Shown here: piece by piece, positions 27,407-35,868 of the stretch
Layout of the letters: each line of letters begins with the position of its first letter
How positions within the stretch are numbered: position 1 is the first letter of the stretch
NCBI GenBank assembly: GCA_028713995.1
Contig: JAQTNF010000029.1
Span: forward strand, 1-42,703
Length of the DNA: 42,703 nt
Reading direction: 5' to 3'
Source of the DNA: Deltaproteobacteria bacterium
GTDB lineage: Bacteria; Myxococcota_A; Polyangia; JAAYKL01
Program-made: the position numbers and the translations under genes
Notes under the pieces: model-generated
Told to the model about the DNA's origin: nothing
Seen by the model: the letters and a program-made list of their open reading frames with translations, nothing else
Databases searched by the model: none

Positions 27407-28429
27407 TCATGTGGCTTGACAACAACGAGGACCACATCCCATCGCGATCACCGCGGACAGCAGCACAAACAGCGCAGGCACCCCCGACCCCACCCACTCC
27501 GACGACCACAACCCGAGCACGGCGCCGTTCCAGGTCGCAGCCAGGACGAACCAATAAGCAAACGCGGCCGCGAGCCCGAGGGCGATGAGGCCGACCTCCT
27601 CCAGCCTTCGCGCGGTGAGGCCCAGGGCAAGGCCGAGGATCGGGAGCACGAGGCACGACAGCGCGAGAGCGCTCCGTAATCCTTGTTCGGCCTCGAGCGG
27701 AGCCGTGTCCCGGCCAGCAGCCTTCTGGGCCGTGATGGCCGCGGCCAGACGACCCGAAGGGAGTCCGGCCCCGACAAAGAGACCTCCCGCGACCGGGAAA
27801 CGCGAGGCGTCGGCGATGCCTCGCAGCGACTCCCGTGACACCTCGTTCCGCCATCCCCTGCCCGTTCGCCAGACCTGCCGCGCCCCGTCTCCGGACGGAG
27901 TCGAGAAGACGAGGGGGAGGCCCTTGTCGCCACGCTCGATGATGACCCCCTCGCGGCAACCCGGGCCGCCATCGCAACGGACGAGCGCTCGCCCCGCCTT
28001 GGTCCAGAGGGATTCTTCCGAGAACGCCCGCGTCGTCGGTCCGGCCGCGGCCTGCCAGCGCTCGAGGCAACGCGGAACGAGCTCGCGGCTCAAGGGCGCG
28101 GACAGGAGAGCGCCCGCGAACGGTGCAAGGAGGAGCCACGGCGCGAGGCGCGCGGGGGAGATACCCGCTGAAGCGAGCGCATCCCACTCTCCTCTCTTCC
28201 GCAGCGACGCGAGCGCGAGGAGCACGCCCACGAGGAGCGCGAGCGGCAGCGCCTGGACGATCGCGGTCGGCAGGCGCAGGGGATAGGACGCGAACGCCTT
28301 TGTCGCCTCCATGCCGAAGGATTGCGAGGTCTCGACCACGTCCACGGCGGCGTAGACCGCAACAAGGAGGACGAGAGCGGCTGCGCTTCGCGCGAGCACG
28401 ATTGCGACGAGATAACGGCCTACGCGCAC
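27407..28429 (-). CDS. LptF/LptG-family permease
   Basis: This protein of about 340 residues has the YjgP/YjgQ pattern: six hydrophobic segments split three and three around a periplasmic beta-jellyroll region (about residues 110-240). The first half carries FASYPLRLPTAIVQALPLALLVGVL. Members form the inner-membrane part of the lipopolysaccharide export machine. The window does not show which of LptF or LptG it is. The start is a GTG at 28429 with a GAGG nearby, 14 bases after the methyltransferase stop, so it is likely the last gene of the psd-methyltransferase operon. Confidence 0.82.
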   Translation of the reverse strand: MRVGRYLVAIVLARSAAALVLLVAVYAAVDVVETSQSFGMEATKAFASYPLRLPTAIVQALPLALLVGVLLALASLRKRGEWDALASAGISPARLAPWLLLAPFAGALLSAPLSRELVPRCLERWQAAAGPTTRAFSEESLWTKAGRALVRCDGGPGCREGVIIERGDKGLPLVFSTPSGDGARQVWRTGRGWRNEVSRESLRGIADASRFPVAGGLFVGAGLPSGRLAAAITAQKAAGRDTAPLEAEQGLRSALALSCLVLPILGLALGLTARRLEEVGLIALGLAAAFAYWFVLAATWNGAVLGLWSSEWVGSGVPALFVLLSAVIAMGCGPRCCQAT

Positions 28430-28443
28430 CGGACCTCGCCCTT

Positions 28444-30108
28444 TCAGCTGCGTCGCTCGGCGATGATGGCGAGCAGGGCGGAGTCGGCGCCGAAGAACGC
28501 GCCCGGCGTGGCGTGGTGTCCGGAGAGCTTGGTCACGACGAAGCCCGCGTTGTGCAGCATCATCCCGAGCTCGTGGAGGCTGTAAAGGCGCACGACCGAG
28601 TTGTGCTTCACCTGACGGCCGGTCCCTTCCATGATCAACGTTCTCGAGACGTACAGCCGGCTGTTGATGAAGTTGAAATCGGTCTCTTCCATGCACACGC
28701 AGCCGTCACCCATGAACCAGGTCAGGTTGGGTTGCCTGCCGAGCAGATGGTCGCGGTTGGCAACTTCGAGCAGCAACGGCGCGCGCGGCTTGAGCGCCCT
28801 GTGAATCCCTTCGAGGACCTTGGCGTTTGTCTGGTCGTCGAAGTAGCCGAAGCTCGTCCCCACGCAGTAGATGGCGTCGAAGGTCTGGTCGAACCGGAGA
28901 TCCCGCATGTCGCCTTGGATGAAGTTGATCTTCTGGCCAGCCTCCTGCGCGAGATCCCCGGCGCGCGCCAGCATGGGCAGCGACAGATCGACGCCGACCA
29001 CCCGGTAGCCGCGCTTGGCCATGGCCACCGCGTGCCGGCCCGGGCCGCAGGCCAGATCCAGGATCAGGCTGTCCTTGGGCGCGCCGATCATCTGCTCGAC
29101 GAAATCGGTCTCGCGGCGCGTGTCGCGGCCCGCATACTTGGGCGAGAGCGCCAGGTAGTCGTCGTTGAAGATCTCGGCCCACCATTCGCGCCGCTCGCGC
29201 TTGCGCTTGCGCATCCTGGCCCGAGCGGGCACGGCCGGGGCGCTCTGCCTCGCCGCCGGCTTCTCCACGATCTCCTCGACCTCGGCCAGATCGAGCTCCT
29301 CCTCGCTTTCCTCGGGAGTGATATCCTCGGCCTCGGCCAGGTCGAGGGACATCTCCTCCTCCGCCCCCGGGGACGCCGTTTCGTCGGCAGGGTGGAGCTT
29401 GAGCGTGTCGAACACCATCTCGGGCGTGCCGAAGTCGAACACCGACGCCAGATCGGGCCCCTCGACGTGCGCCGCAATCGACGTCGGGGCCTCGAGCGCA
29501 ACCTCCGGCGCCGCCTCGACGAGCGCCGATCCCGGCTCGGGAACGGCCGCATCCGGGTCCACGACCATCCCCTGATGGAGATCCATGATCTCGTCGTCTT
29601 CGCCTGTCGCTTCGACCGCAATCGGCTGGGGGGCCTCCACGGACCAGCGATCGGGGCTCGTTGCCGCAATCGGGGAATCCTCCGTGATGTCGGGCTCCTG
29701 CGCGATCGTCGGCTCCTCGGACTGGGGGGGGGCCGGCGCCGGGATTTCCTTTTCGACCTTCTTCGCCGACGGAGTCGCGGTCCCGAGCCTCCTGATGGGC
29801 ATGGCCATCACGGCCACGGCCGACTTGTGCGGGACGTAGGACCTGGCATCCGGCCGCGACTCCCTGGCGGCCTCCTCCTCGGGCTCCTCCTCGCGGGGCT
29901 TGGGCGTGGCGAGCAGCTTGAACGGCCCGGAAAACGGCGACACGGGCTGCGAAGGCGCCGTCGAGCCCCTGAGGCTCTCCCTGGCTCGCGGAGGCTCCTC
30001 GGCCTTGGTTCCCGTATCGCGTTCCGTGGCTTGAGGGGCTGCCGGCGGCACGGACGTCATGTCCTCGGTCAACTCGAGGATGTCCTCGTCTTCGCGGTCT
30101 TCGCCCAT
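28444..30108 (-). CDS. SAM-dependent methyltransferase with long acidic N-terminal region
   Basis: In this protein of about 554 residues the first 300 are disordered, very rich in Glu, Asp, Ala and Pro, with short motifs such as DLHQGMVVDPD, then SLDLAEAEDITPEESEEELD. A basic switch (RARMRKRKRERREWW) leads into a class I methyltransferase domain (about 310-554) with ILDLACGPGRHAVAMAKRGY, VVGVDLSLPML, FIQGDMRDLRF and YCVGTSFGYFDD. It should use SAM; the acceptor is unknown. GAGGAG precedes the ATG at 30108, one base after the psd stop. The acidic tail may act in binding or localisation. Confidence 0.85.
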   Translation of the reverse strand: MGEDREDEDILELTEDMTSVPPAAPQATERDTGTKAEEPPRARESLRGSTAPSQPVSPFSGPFKLLATPKPREEEPEEEAARESRPDARSYVPHKSAVAVMAMPIRRLGTATPSAKKVEKEIPAPAPPQSEEPTIAQEPDITEDSPIAATSPDRWSVEAPQPIAVEATGEDDEIMDLHQGMVVDPDAAVPEPGSALVEAAPEVALEAPTSIAAHVEGPDLASVFDFGTPEMVFDTLKLHPADETASPGAEEEMSLDLAEAEDITPEESEEELDLAEVEEIVEKPAARQSAPAVPARARMRKRKRERREWWAEIFNDDYLALSPKYAGRDTRRETDFVEQMIGAPKDSLILDLACGPGRHAVAMAKRGYRVVGVDLSLPMLARAGDLAQEAGQKINFIQGDMRDLRFDQTFDAIYCVGTSFGYFDDQTNAKVLEGIHRALKPRAPLLLEVANRDHLLGRQPNLTWFMGDGCVCMEETDFNFINSRLYVSRTLIMEGTGRQVKHNSVVRLYSLHELGMMLHNAGFVVTKLSGHHATPGAFFGADSALLAIIAERRS

Positions 30109-30109
30109 C

Positions 30110-30976
30110 TCAGCTCCTCGACCCCGCCTTCGGTCCGGTTCGCGCGCCCGTCCTGCCCAACCTGCGCCCCATGGAAACCAGGCCCACGGCCGCGGACGGA
30201 TCCACCTCCACCGCGCCCTTCGCCCACAGCAGCACCACCGTGGAGCCCAGGCGAAAGGCGCCAAGCTCATCGCCCCGCGTCAGGGGCGCGGGGGGCATGC
30301 ACCGGCGCTCCTTGACGACATCCCCATCTCCCGCCGCGCCGGCCATGAAGCTCGTCTCGATGTTTCCCACACCGAACGCCGCGACCATGACGATGGCCAG
30401 GTCGAGCCCTCCCTCGGTGCGCATGTGAAACACCATCCGTTCGTTCTTCCCGTAGACCCCGCTCACCCGCCGCTCGGCCCACGCGTTCACGGGATAGCGC
30501 GCGCCGGGCACATGGCGCACCGCGGCGAGCACTCCGTCCGCGGGCGCGTGGACCCGGTGGTAGTCCCTGGGGTGCAGGTAGATGACCATGAAGCCGCCGC
30601 CGCGAAACGCGCGCCCGGCCTCCTTGTCGCCGAGGAGCGCCCCCACGTCGTAGGTGCTGCCCTTGACGCAAAGCTCGGTCCGGTCGCCCGCGTCGACGTC
30701 GCCCAGGCCCCGCACCGCACCGTCGCACGGGCTCACGAGCGCGTCGCGATCCTGGCAGATGGGACGCGATTCGGGCCTGAGGCGCCGCGCGAAAAAGTCG
30801 CCGAAGCTCTCCCATCCCCCGGACGGCTCCAGCCACTCGCGGGCGTTCGCGCCGACCCCGATTGAATAGGCATGGACGAGCGGGGACAGGATCGTCCGCG
30901 GCAGCGGGATATCCGCTACGCGTCCGAGAAGGCGGCTCGCCTTTCTTGCCATGTACGTGGCGAAAACCCGCTCCAT
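30110..30976 (-). CDS. psd: Phosphatidylserine decarboxylase
   Basis: This 288-residue protein has the PSD pattern: FGDFFARRLRPESRP, the conserved Asp region VSPCDGAV, YLHPRDYHRVHAP with the catalytic His, and near the C-terminus FRLGSTVVLL, the LGST self-cleavage site that creates the pyruvoyl group. It makes phosphatidylethanolamine at the inner membrane. It is the first of a three-gene run with the methyltransferase and the LptF/G permease, an envelope-lipid context. Confidence 0.94.
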   Translation of the reverse strand: MERVFATYMARKASRLLGRVADIPLPRTILSPLVHAYSIGVGANAREWLEPSGGWESFGDFFARRLRPESRPICQDRDALVSPCDGAVRGLGDVDAGDRTELCVKGSTYDVGALLGDKEAGRAFRGGGFMVIYLHPRDYHRVHAPADGVLAAVRHVPGARYPVNAWAERRVSGVYGKNERMVFHMRTEGGLDLAIVMVAAFGVGNIETSFMAGAAGDGDVVKERRCMPPAPLTRGDELGAFRLGSTVVLLWAKGAVEVDPSAAVGLVSMGRRLGRTGARTGPKAGSRS

Positions 30977-31039
30977 CGGCCCTCCACACCCTTAAAAAGG
31001 GCTAAAAACAGCCTATCATAGACGGGATTTCGAGGGGTA

Positions 31040-31882
31040 TCAATCGAGGAAGCGCGCGAAGAACCGGTTTACCCCGTGGTCGGCGGCATGGGCGTCGGTC
31101 ACGAAGTCCGCGAGGGCGAGGAGCTCCCCGGGCGCGCCCTTCATGGCCACGGAGATCCCGGCGACCTCGAACATGGGCAGGTCATTGAGCCAATCACCGA
31201 CGGCCATGATGCGTTCGCGAGGCACGCCAGTGTACGTCGACACCCTGTCGAGGCCCGTGCCCTTGGTGTCGTCGCCGGCGCGCACCTCCAGGTGGGTGAG
31301 CGGAAAACGCTCCGAGGGGTAGATCTGCGCCGTCACGTCCGGCAAGGCGCCGACGTCCTCCCGGACGCGCTCGAGCGCACCCCTGTCCCCCACCATGTGG
31401 AGCATGGTCACGTCCGCGACGGCCGCGCGGGCGAGGCTCTCCACGCGCTCGTAGATCCTGTGGCCCCAGGCCGAGATGGCCCGCACGTGCGTCTCGGGCG
31501 CCTCCTCGTGCACCACCTTGTCTGGCTGGATGAAGAAGGCCGAGGCGCCCTGCGGCTTGAGCGCCAGGATGCGCGCCACGGTGCAGGCCGGGATGGCGCG
31601 GTGGTAGAGATAGGAGCCGTCCGGGCTCAGGACCAGGGAGCCGTTGTGCGCGATGAGCGGGGCGTTCGCGCCGATGCGGGAGCCGAATTCGAGGCACGAG
31701 TAGGCCGCGCGACCCGAAGCGATGGACACGAGCACCCCGCGCGCCTTGAGCGCCGCGATCGTCCCGAGCGCCGAGCCCGGGATGTCCTTGCGGTCGTCAA
31801 GCAGCGTTCCGTCGAGGTCGAATGCCACGAGATCGAACGGCAGCATCTTGCGGGTCTGCGGCATGGCGAATGGCCATAGCAT
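31040..31882 (-). CDS. HAD-superfamily (Cof-type) phosphatase
   Basis: This protein of about 280 residues is a Cof/YbiV-like type IIB HAD phosphatase. Motif I is AFDLDGTLLDD, motif II region SIASGRAAYS, and motif III/IV MAVGDWLNDLPMFEVAG and VAMKGAPGELLALADFVT. The cap domain lies between. The family dephosphorylates sugars and cofactors; the substrate is unknown. Motif IV carries Trp-Leu-Asn-Asp in place of the usual Asp-x-x-Asp spacing (GDWLNDLPM against GDSxNDxxM), which still keeps the metal-binding Asp residues. The ATG at 31882 is preferred; ATG at 31864 would shorten it by six. Confidence 0.87.
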   Translation of the reverse strand: MLWPFAMPQTRKMLPFDLVAFDLDGTLLDDRKDIPGSALGTIAALKARGVLVSIASGRAAYSCLEFGSRIGANAPLIAHNGSLVLSPDGSYLYHRAIPACTVARILALKPQGASAFFIQPDKVVHEEAPETHVRAISAWGHRIYERVESLARAAVADVTMLHMVGDRGALERVREDVGALPDVTAQIYPSERFPLTHLEVRAGDDTKGTGLDRVSTYTGVPRERIMAVGDWLNDLPMFEVAGISVAMKGAPGELLALADFVTDAHAADHGVNRFFARFLD

Positions 31883-31917
31883 CGCGGTGCGGCCCCGTAA
31901 AGGAACGGGTGAAAAGC

Positions 31918-33075
31918 TCAGAAGAAACGCTCGGCCAGCCCGTCCGCGAGCAGCATGCCGCGGAGAGTGGGCACGAGGCGCGTCCCCACCATGACGGTGA
32001 GCCCGCGGTCCACGAGGCTCTCGGCCTCGCTCGTCCACGCGTCCCTTCGGCTCACGGGCACGAGCGAGAGGGCGTGCGCGAGGTCGACGCCATCCGCGGT
32101 GCGCAGCCCGAGCATGACGAGCTCCCGGGCATGACATTCAGGCGCGATGTCCTCAAAGAACACATCGCGTCCGAGACCGCCCATCGGGTTCGAAGTGGCG
32201 TTCGTTCGCACGGCCTCGATGTAGGATGATACGTCCGCGGAGTTGGCGTAGCGCCTCCGGGCGCCGTGCGCCGTCAAGAAGCCGTGCGCCCCTGCGCCGA
32301 GCCCGACATACGCGCCGCCGCGCCAGGTATGCTCGTTGTGTCGGCAGCGATGTCCCGGCCGCGCGAAGTTCGAAACCTCGTACCGCTCGAAGCCGTACGC
32401 TGCGAACGCCTCGCCGAGCGCGCGCCACAGGTCGGCCATGTCGTCCTCGTCCGGCAGGGCGAGGTCGCGGGTCGCGGCCATGCGGCCGAGCTTTGTGCCA
32501 GGGGCCACGGTCAGCTCGTACGCGGACACATGGTCCACGCCCAGATCCGCGAGCTCGCGCGCCTCTGCGAGCAGGCCGTCGACGGTCTGGCCGGGGGTGC
32601 CGTAGATGAGATCGCCGCCGACCGACGAGGCCCCGGACGTCCGGGCCATGGCCACCGCGGCCCGCGCCTGAGCGCTGTCGTGCCTGCGCCCGAGCCAGCG
32701 CAGACGCGCGTCATCGAGGGACTGCACGCCGATGGAGAAGCGCGTCGTCCCGGACCCGACGAGATGCCCGAACCAGCCCGGGGCGGCGTCGCCGGGATTG
32801 ACCTCGACCGTCACCTCCCCTGCCCGCTTCGCGCCGACGAGGCCCAGGATCGCGGCCAAACGGTCCGCGGGCCACAAGGACGGCGTGCCTCCACCCACGT
32901 ACACCGTGTGCGCCGTCTCGCCACCGAGCGCGTGCGCGCGGCTCTGCCACTCGGCCGTCAGCGCCTCGGTGTATTCGTCGAACGGGATGGCCTCGGGCTC
33001 GGACGACGCGAAATCGCAGTACGGGCACCGCGAGCGGCAGAACGGCAGGTGCACGTAGACCGAACAGGGATCCAT
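31918..33075 (-). CDS. hemW: HemW-like radical SAM protein (coproporphyrinogen III oxidase family)
   Basis: This 385-residue protein has the radical SAM motif CRSRCPYCDF at residues 13-22, then VYVGGGTPSLWP, VTVEVNPGD, FSIGVQSLDDARLRWLGR and HNEHTWRGGAYVGLGAGAHG, which is the HemW/HemN-like pattern. HemW proteins act in heme handling as chaperones; true HemN enzymes have an extra upstream loop and N-terminal extension that is absent here. The C-terminal winged-helix part is short. It is divergent from the CDP-alcohol gene. Confidence 0.88.
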   Translation of the reverse strand: MDPCSVYVHLPFCRSRCPYCDFASSEPEAIPFDEYTEALTAEWQSRAHALGGETAHTVYVGGGTPSLWPADRLAAILGLVGAKRAGEVTVEVNPGDAAPGWFGHLVGSGTTRFSIGVQSLDDARLRWLGRRHDSAQARAAVAMARTSGASSVGGDLIYGTPGQTVDGLLAEARELADLGVDHVSAYELTVAPGTKLGRMAATRDLALPDEDDMADLWRALGEAFAAYGFERYEVSNFARPGHRCRHNEHTWRGGAYVGLGAGAHGFLTAHGARRRYANSADVSSYIEAVRTNATSNPMGGLGRDVFFEDIAPECHARELVMLGLRTADGVDLAHALSLVPVSRRDAWTSEAESLVDRGLTVMVGTRLVPTLRGMLLADGLAERFF

Positions 33076-33152
33076 AACCGAGCATGGTATCAGGCCGCGC
33101 CTTAGCCCTCAAACCATTGACGGCCTTGGACGCGGTCTGTACCGTGGCCCCC

Positions 33153-34325
33153 ATGCCTCTGCCTGTGCTCATCCTGTCGTGCCCCGCGGACGCGGGATCC
33201 TCTGTGCATCGCAGGCTGCTCGGCCTCGCCGCCGGGGAACGGCTCCTGCTCGCCCTGCAGCACGCAGGGGTGGAACGCGCATGGATCGCCGGCGCGGGCG
33301 TGCGGCCGGTCTCGAGCCGATCCGCGCTGCAGCCCGTGGACGCTCCCGCGCAAGCGCCCGCCGAAGCCGCGAACGGATTCCTGGTCATTCCCGCGGATCT
33401 GACCTTCGACCGTCGTTTGCTCGCCGACCCCACGAGGCTCGGCGCCGACCTGCCGATCCGACTCCTGCCCGGGAGCGCCTGGGACGACGCGGTCTCGAAC
33501 CCGGCAGGTCTGCTCGCCGAACTCGGCGTCGGCCGCGCGGGGGACGGCCACGACTTCGCCATCCGCGCGATCGATCGGGCTTCGGCCAAGCTCGCGATCC
33601 GCTCGCTGCTGCTCTCACTGCGCAAGCCCGCGGACGGCTTCATCTCGCGCCATTTGAACCGCCACATCTCGCTCTTCGTGACGCGCTTCATCGTGGACAC
33701 CGGCATACGTCCCAACCATCTGACCGCGTTCATCATGCTCTTCGGCGTGGCCGCAGCCGTTCTCGCCGCCGTGGCCGAGCCGTGGTGGACGCTCGTGCTC
33801 GCGGGGCTCTTCTTCCAGACGCAGTCCGTGCTCGACGGCTGCGACGGCGAGATCGCCAGGCTCACGTTCCGCTTTTCAAAGCTCGGCCAGTGGCTCGACA
33901 CCATCGGCGACGACGCGACCAACTTCCTCTTCTGTCTGGGGCTCACGATCGGCCAGGCGCGCCTCATGCATTCCGTCCCGGTGCTGGCGCTCGGGCTCGC
34001 CACGTTCGCCACCCAGTGCGGCATCTCGTTCGTGTTCTATCGCCGTCTCATGCGCATGGGCACGGGCGACCTCCTGGCCTACCCCTACCTGCTCGGCGAG
34101 GCCGCGGGCACAGGTCCATCCGGCCGCATCCTGGCGGCGGCGCGCGCCGCGGGCCGCAGGGACTTCTACGTGTTCGTCATCGCGCTCGTGACCGCATTCC
34201 AGCTTCCACTCGCGGGGCTCGTCATGTTCGCGGCCGGCACGTTCCCCACTGCGATCGGCGTCTACGTGAACGAGAAGAGGATTGTGCGGGCCGAACGGCT
34301 CGCTCAGTCGAGCAGCTCCCAGTAG
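33153..34325 (+). CDS. CDP-alcohol phosphatidyltransferase with degenerate nucleotidyltransferase N-terminus
   Basis: This protein of about 390 residues has in its second half a complete CDP-alcohol phosphotransferase signature (DGCDGEIAR, then G after eight residues, WLDTIGDD: D-x2-D-G-x2-A-R-x8-G-x3-D-x3-D) and about five membrane segments. The N-terminal 170 residues resemble the sugar-nucleotidyltransferase half of bifunctional inositol-phosphate cytidylyltransferase/DIPP synthases (AGERLLLALQHAGVERAWIAG, FLVIPADLTFDRRLL) but lack the glycine-rich nucleotide motif. It makes a phosphodiester lipid or sugar; acceptor not known. ATG at 33153 used; 33084 is an in-frame alternative. Confidence 0.82.
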   Translation: MPLPVLILSCPADAGSSVHRRLLGLAAGERLLLALQHAGVERAWIAGAGVRPVSSRSALQPVDAPAQAPAEAANGFLVIPADLTFDRRLLADPTRLGADLPIRLLPGSAWDDAVSNPAGLLAELGVGRAGDGHDFAIRAIDRASAKLAIRSLLLSLRKPADGFISRHLNRHISLFVTRFIVDTGIRPNHLTAFIMLFGVAAAVLAAVAEPWWTLVLAGLFFQTQSVLDGCDGEIARLTFRFSKLGQWLDTIGDDATNFLFCLGLTIGQARLMHSVPVLALGLATFATQCGISFVFYRRLMRMGTGDLLAYPYLLGEAAGTGPSGRILAAARAAGRRDFYVFVIALVTAFQLPLAGLVMFAAGTFPTAIGVYVNEKRIVRAERLAQSSSSQ

Positions 34326-34648
34326 GGATAGCCTTCCTCGCGCGCGGTGCCGTCCGGGCCCGGCATGGGCTCGCACGCCGCGAGCAGCACGTCGTCCGCG
34401 CGCAGGTTCGAGCCGGGTCTCACGCGCATGAGGATGCTCACCACGCTGCGCGCCGCGTCGTCGAGGGACTCGAACGAGGCCCCGTTTCCAACGCGCTTGC
34501 CGATGTACTTGCGACCCTCGATGGTCACGGTCTCGAGATAGGCGGGATCGAGCAGGAACACGCGGTCGCTCTCGCGGCAGCGGGCAAGCCCTCCTGCCAC
34601 GTCGTCGGTCACCTCGAACCCGACGAAGATGATTCTCTCGGAAGCCAT
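34304..34648 (-). CDS. Hypothetical protein, 114 residues
   Basis: I do not recognise this family. The product begins MASERIIFVGFEVTDDVAGG, has a central YLETVTIEGRKYIGKRVGNG strand pair and ends in PYWELLD. It has no signal, membrane segment or Cys pair and looks like a small cytoplasmic alpha/beta protein. The 3' end overlaps the convergent CDP-alcohol gene by 22 bases. No clear ribosome binding site is seen before the ATG at 34648; it may be translated from the transcript of the small upstream gene. Confidence 0.6.
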   Translation of the reverse strand: MASERIIFVGFEVTDDVAGGLARCRESDRVFLLDPAYLETVTIEGRKYIGKRVGNGASFESLDDAARSVVSILMRVRPGSNLRADDVLLAACEPMPGPDGTAREEGYPYWELLD

Positions 34649-34663
34649 GGTCGGGAAAGGAGG

Positions 34664-34861
34664 CTACCAGGCCAACGTGCTGGCCCTGCGCAGGCGCGGA
34701 ACAAGTTGGACCTCGCGCTCGAACCTCTCGCAATCGAGGCAGGAGAACGAACGCCACCGCTTGGCGGACGCCTCGTTGAGACAGCGGTCATAGTTCTTGC
34801 AGTCGTCCCGACGATGCAGGGAGATTTCGCGGATATCCAACGTCTCTTCGAGCTTCTTCAT
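34664..34861 (-). CDS. Small four-Cys (zinc-type) protein
   Basis: This 65-residue protein has four cysteines in a C-x5-C ... C-x2-C pattern (DDCKNYDRCLNEAS, then SFSCLDCERF), consistent with a small zinc finger. Proteins with CxxYxxC...WxSFxCxxC occur in delta-type bacteria; function unknown. The ATG at 34861 has GAGAGGTGG upstream and a strong promoter about 40 bases before it, so expression is likely. It is followed 15 bases later by the 114-residue hypothetical gene. Confidence 0.72.
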   Translation of the reverse strand: MKKLEETLDIREISLHRRDDCKNYDRCLNEASAKRWRSFSCLDCERFEREVQLVPRLRRASTLAW

Positions 34862-34901
34862 GACACCACCTCTCGGCCTCACGCCCCACCCGGAGTTTAG
34901 A

Positions 34902-34930
34902 AGTATAGTCCCATTGAACTTCCCGCGCAA
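34902..34930 (-). promoter_or_regulatory. Strong sigma-70-like promoter of the small Cys protein
   Basis: On the minus strand TTGCGC (34925-34930) and TATACT (34902-34907) are separated by exactly 17 bases, about 40 bases upstream of the ATG at 34861. It lies in a short gap after pyrD. Confidence 0.55.
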
Positions 34931-34959
34931 ATGTTTCGCTGGGCATTGATCTCGGCGCG

Positions 34960-35868
34960 CTAGACGACCTTGCCCACCAGATCCGCGGGGCGAATTCCCC
35001 TGTCGATACAATATTTTTCCAGATCATCGATGATGTGGATTGCCGCGCGCGGATCCGCGAAGCTGGCCGTGCCCACCTGGATCGCCGAGGCGCCCGCCAG
35101 GAGGAACTGCAAGGCGTCATCGAGGCAGGTGATTCCGCCCATGCCTATGAGCGGGACATCGACCGCGCGCGCCACCTCGTACACCATGCGAACGGCGATG
35201 GGTCGGATGGCCGGTCCGGACAGTCCCCCGGTGCGAGTTGCGAGCCTGGGGCGTCTCGTGGAAACGTCAATGACCATGCCGCGGATGGTGTTGATGAGAG
35301 AGATCGCGTCGGCTCCGGCCTCGGCTACGGCTTTTGCCACACCGCCCAGATCCGAGGCTTCGGGCGAGAGCTTTACGATCACGGGCAGCCTGGTGGCCTC
35401 GCGCACGGCCCTGGTGGCGGCCGCGGCCGGCTCCGGGCGCGCCCCGAAGTGCATGCCACCCTCCTTCACGTTCGGGCACGAGATGTTCACCTCCAGGGCG
35501 GCCACACCCGGCACCTCGTCGAAGCGGGCCGCAAGCTCGGCGAATTCCTCCGCCGAAGTGCCGTAGATGTTGGCCACGACCGTGGCGCCCGCATCGCGCA
35601 ATCGGGGCATCTTGTCGCGCACGAACGCCTCGAAGCCCACGTTCTCGAGGCCGATGGCGTTCAACATGCCTGACGGCGTCTCGCAGATGCGCGGCGGCGG
35701 GTTACCCGGCCGGGGCAAAAGCGAGATGCCCTTGACGCAGATGCCCCCGAGCCGGGACAGGTCGACCATGTCCTCGTACTCGAGCCCGTAGCCGAAGGTG
35801 CCCGAGGCCACGAGCACGGGATTTGCGAGGCGCAGGCGGCCCAAGGTCACGGCCAGGATGTCGCTCAC
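34960..35868 (-). CDS. pyrD: Dihydroorotate dehydrogenase B, catalytic subunit
   Basis: This protein of about 302 residues is a class 1B FMN-dependent dihydroorotate dehydrogenase: LANPVLVASGTFGYGLEY, GICVKGISLLPRPGNPPPR, LNAIGLENVGFE, LEVNISCPNVKEGGMHFG with the class 1 catalytic Cys, VIVKLSPEASDL and LIGMGGITCLDDALQFLLAGA. It oxidises dihydroorotate to orotate in pyrimidine synthesis. A GTG at 35868 has GGAGG six bases upstream and overlaps the pyrK stop as GTGA, so the two subunits are coupled. Confidence 0.95.
   Translation of the reverse strand: MSDILAVTLGRLRLANPVLVASGTFGYGLEYEDMVDLSRLGGICVKGISLLPRPGNPPPRICETPSGMLNAIGLENVGFEAFVRDKMPRLRDAGATVVANIYGTSAEEFAELAARFDEVPGVAALEVNISCPNVKEGGMHFGARPEPAAAATRAVREATRLPVIVKLSPEASDLGGVAKAVAEAGADAISLINTIRGMVIDVSTRRPRLATRTGGLSGPAIRPIAVRMVYEVARAVDVPLIGMGGITCLDDALQFLLAGASAIQVGTASFADPRAAIHIIDDLEKYCIDRGIRPADLVGKVV

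Noticed and set aside
28123-30315. 730-codon open frame opposite the methyltransferase
   Set aside because: Antisense shadow, no recognisable domain.
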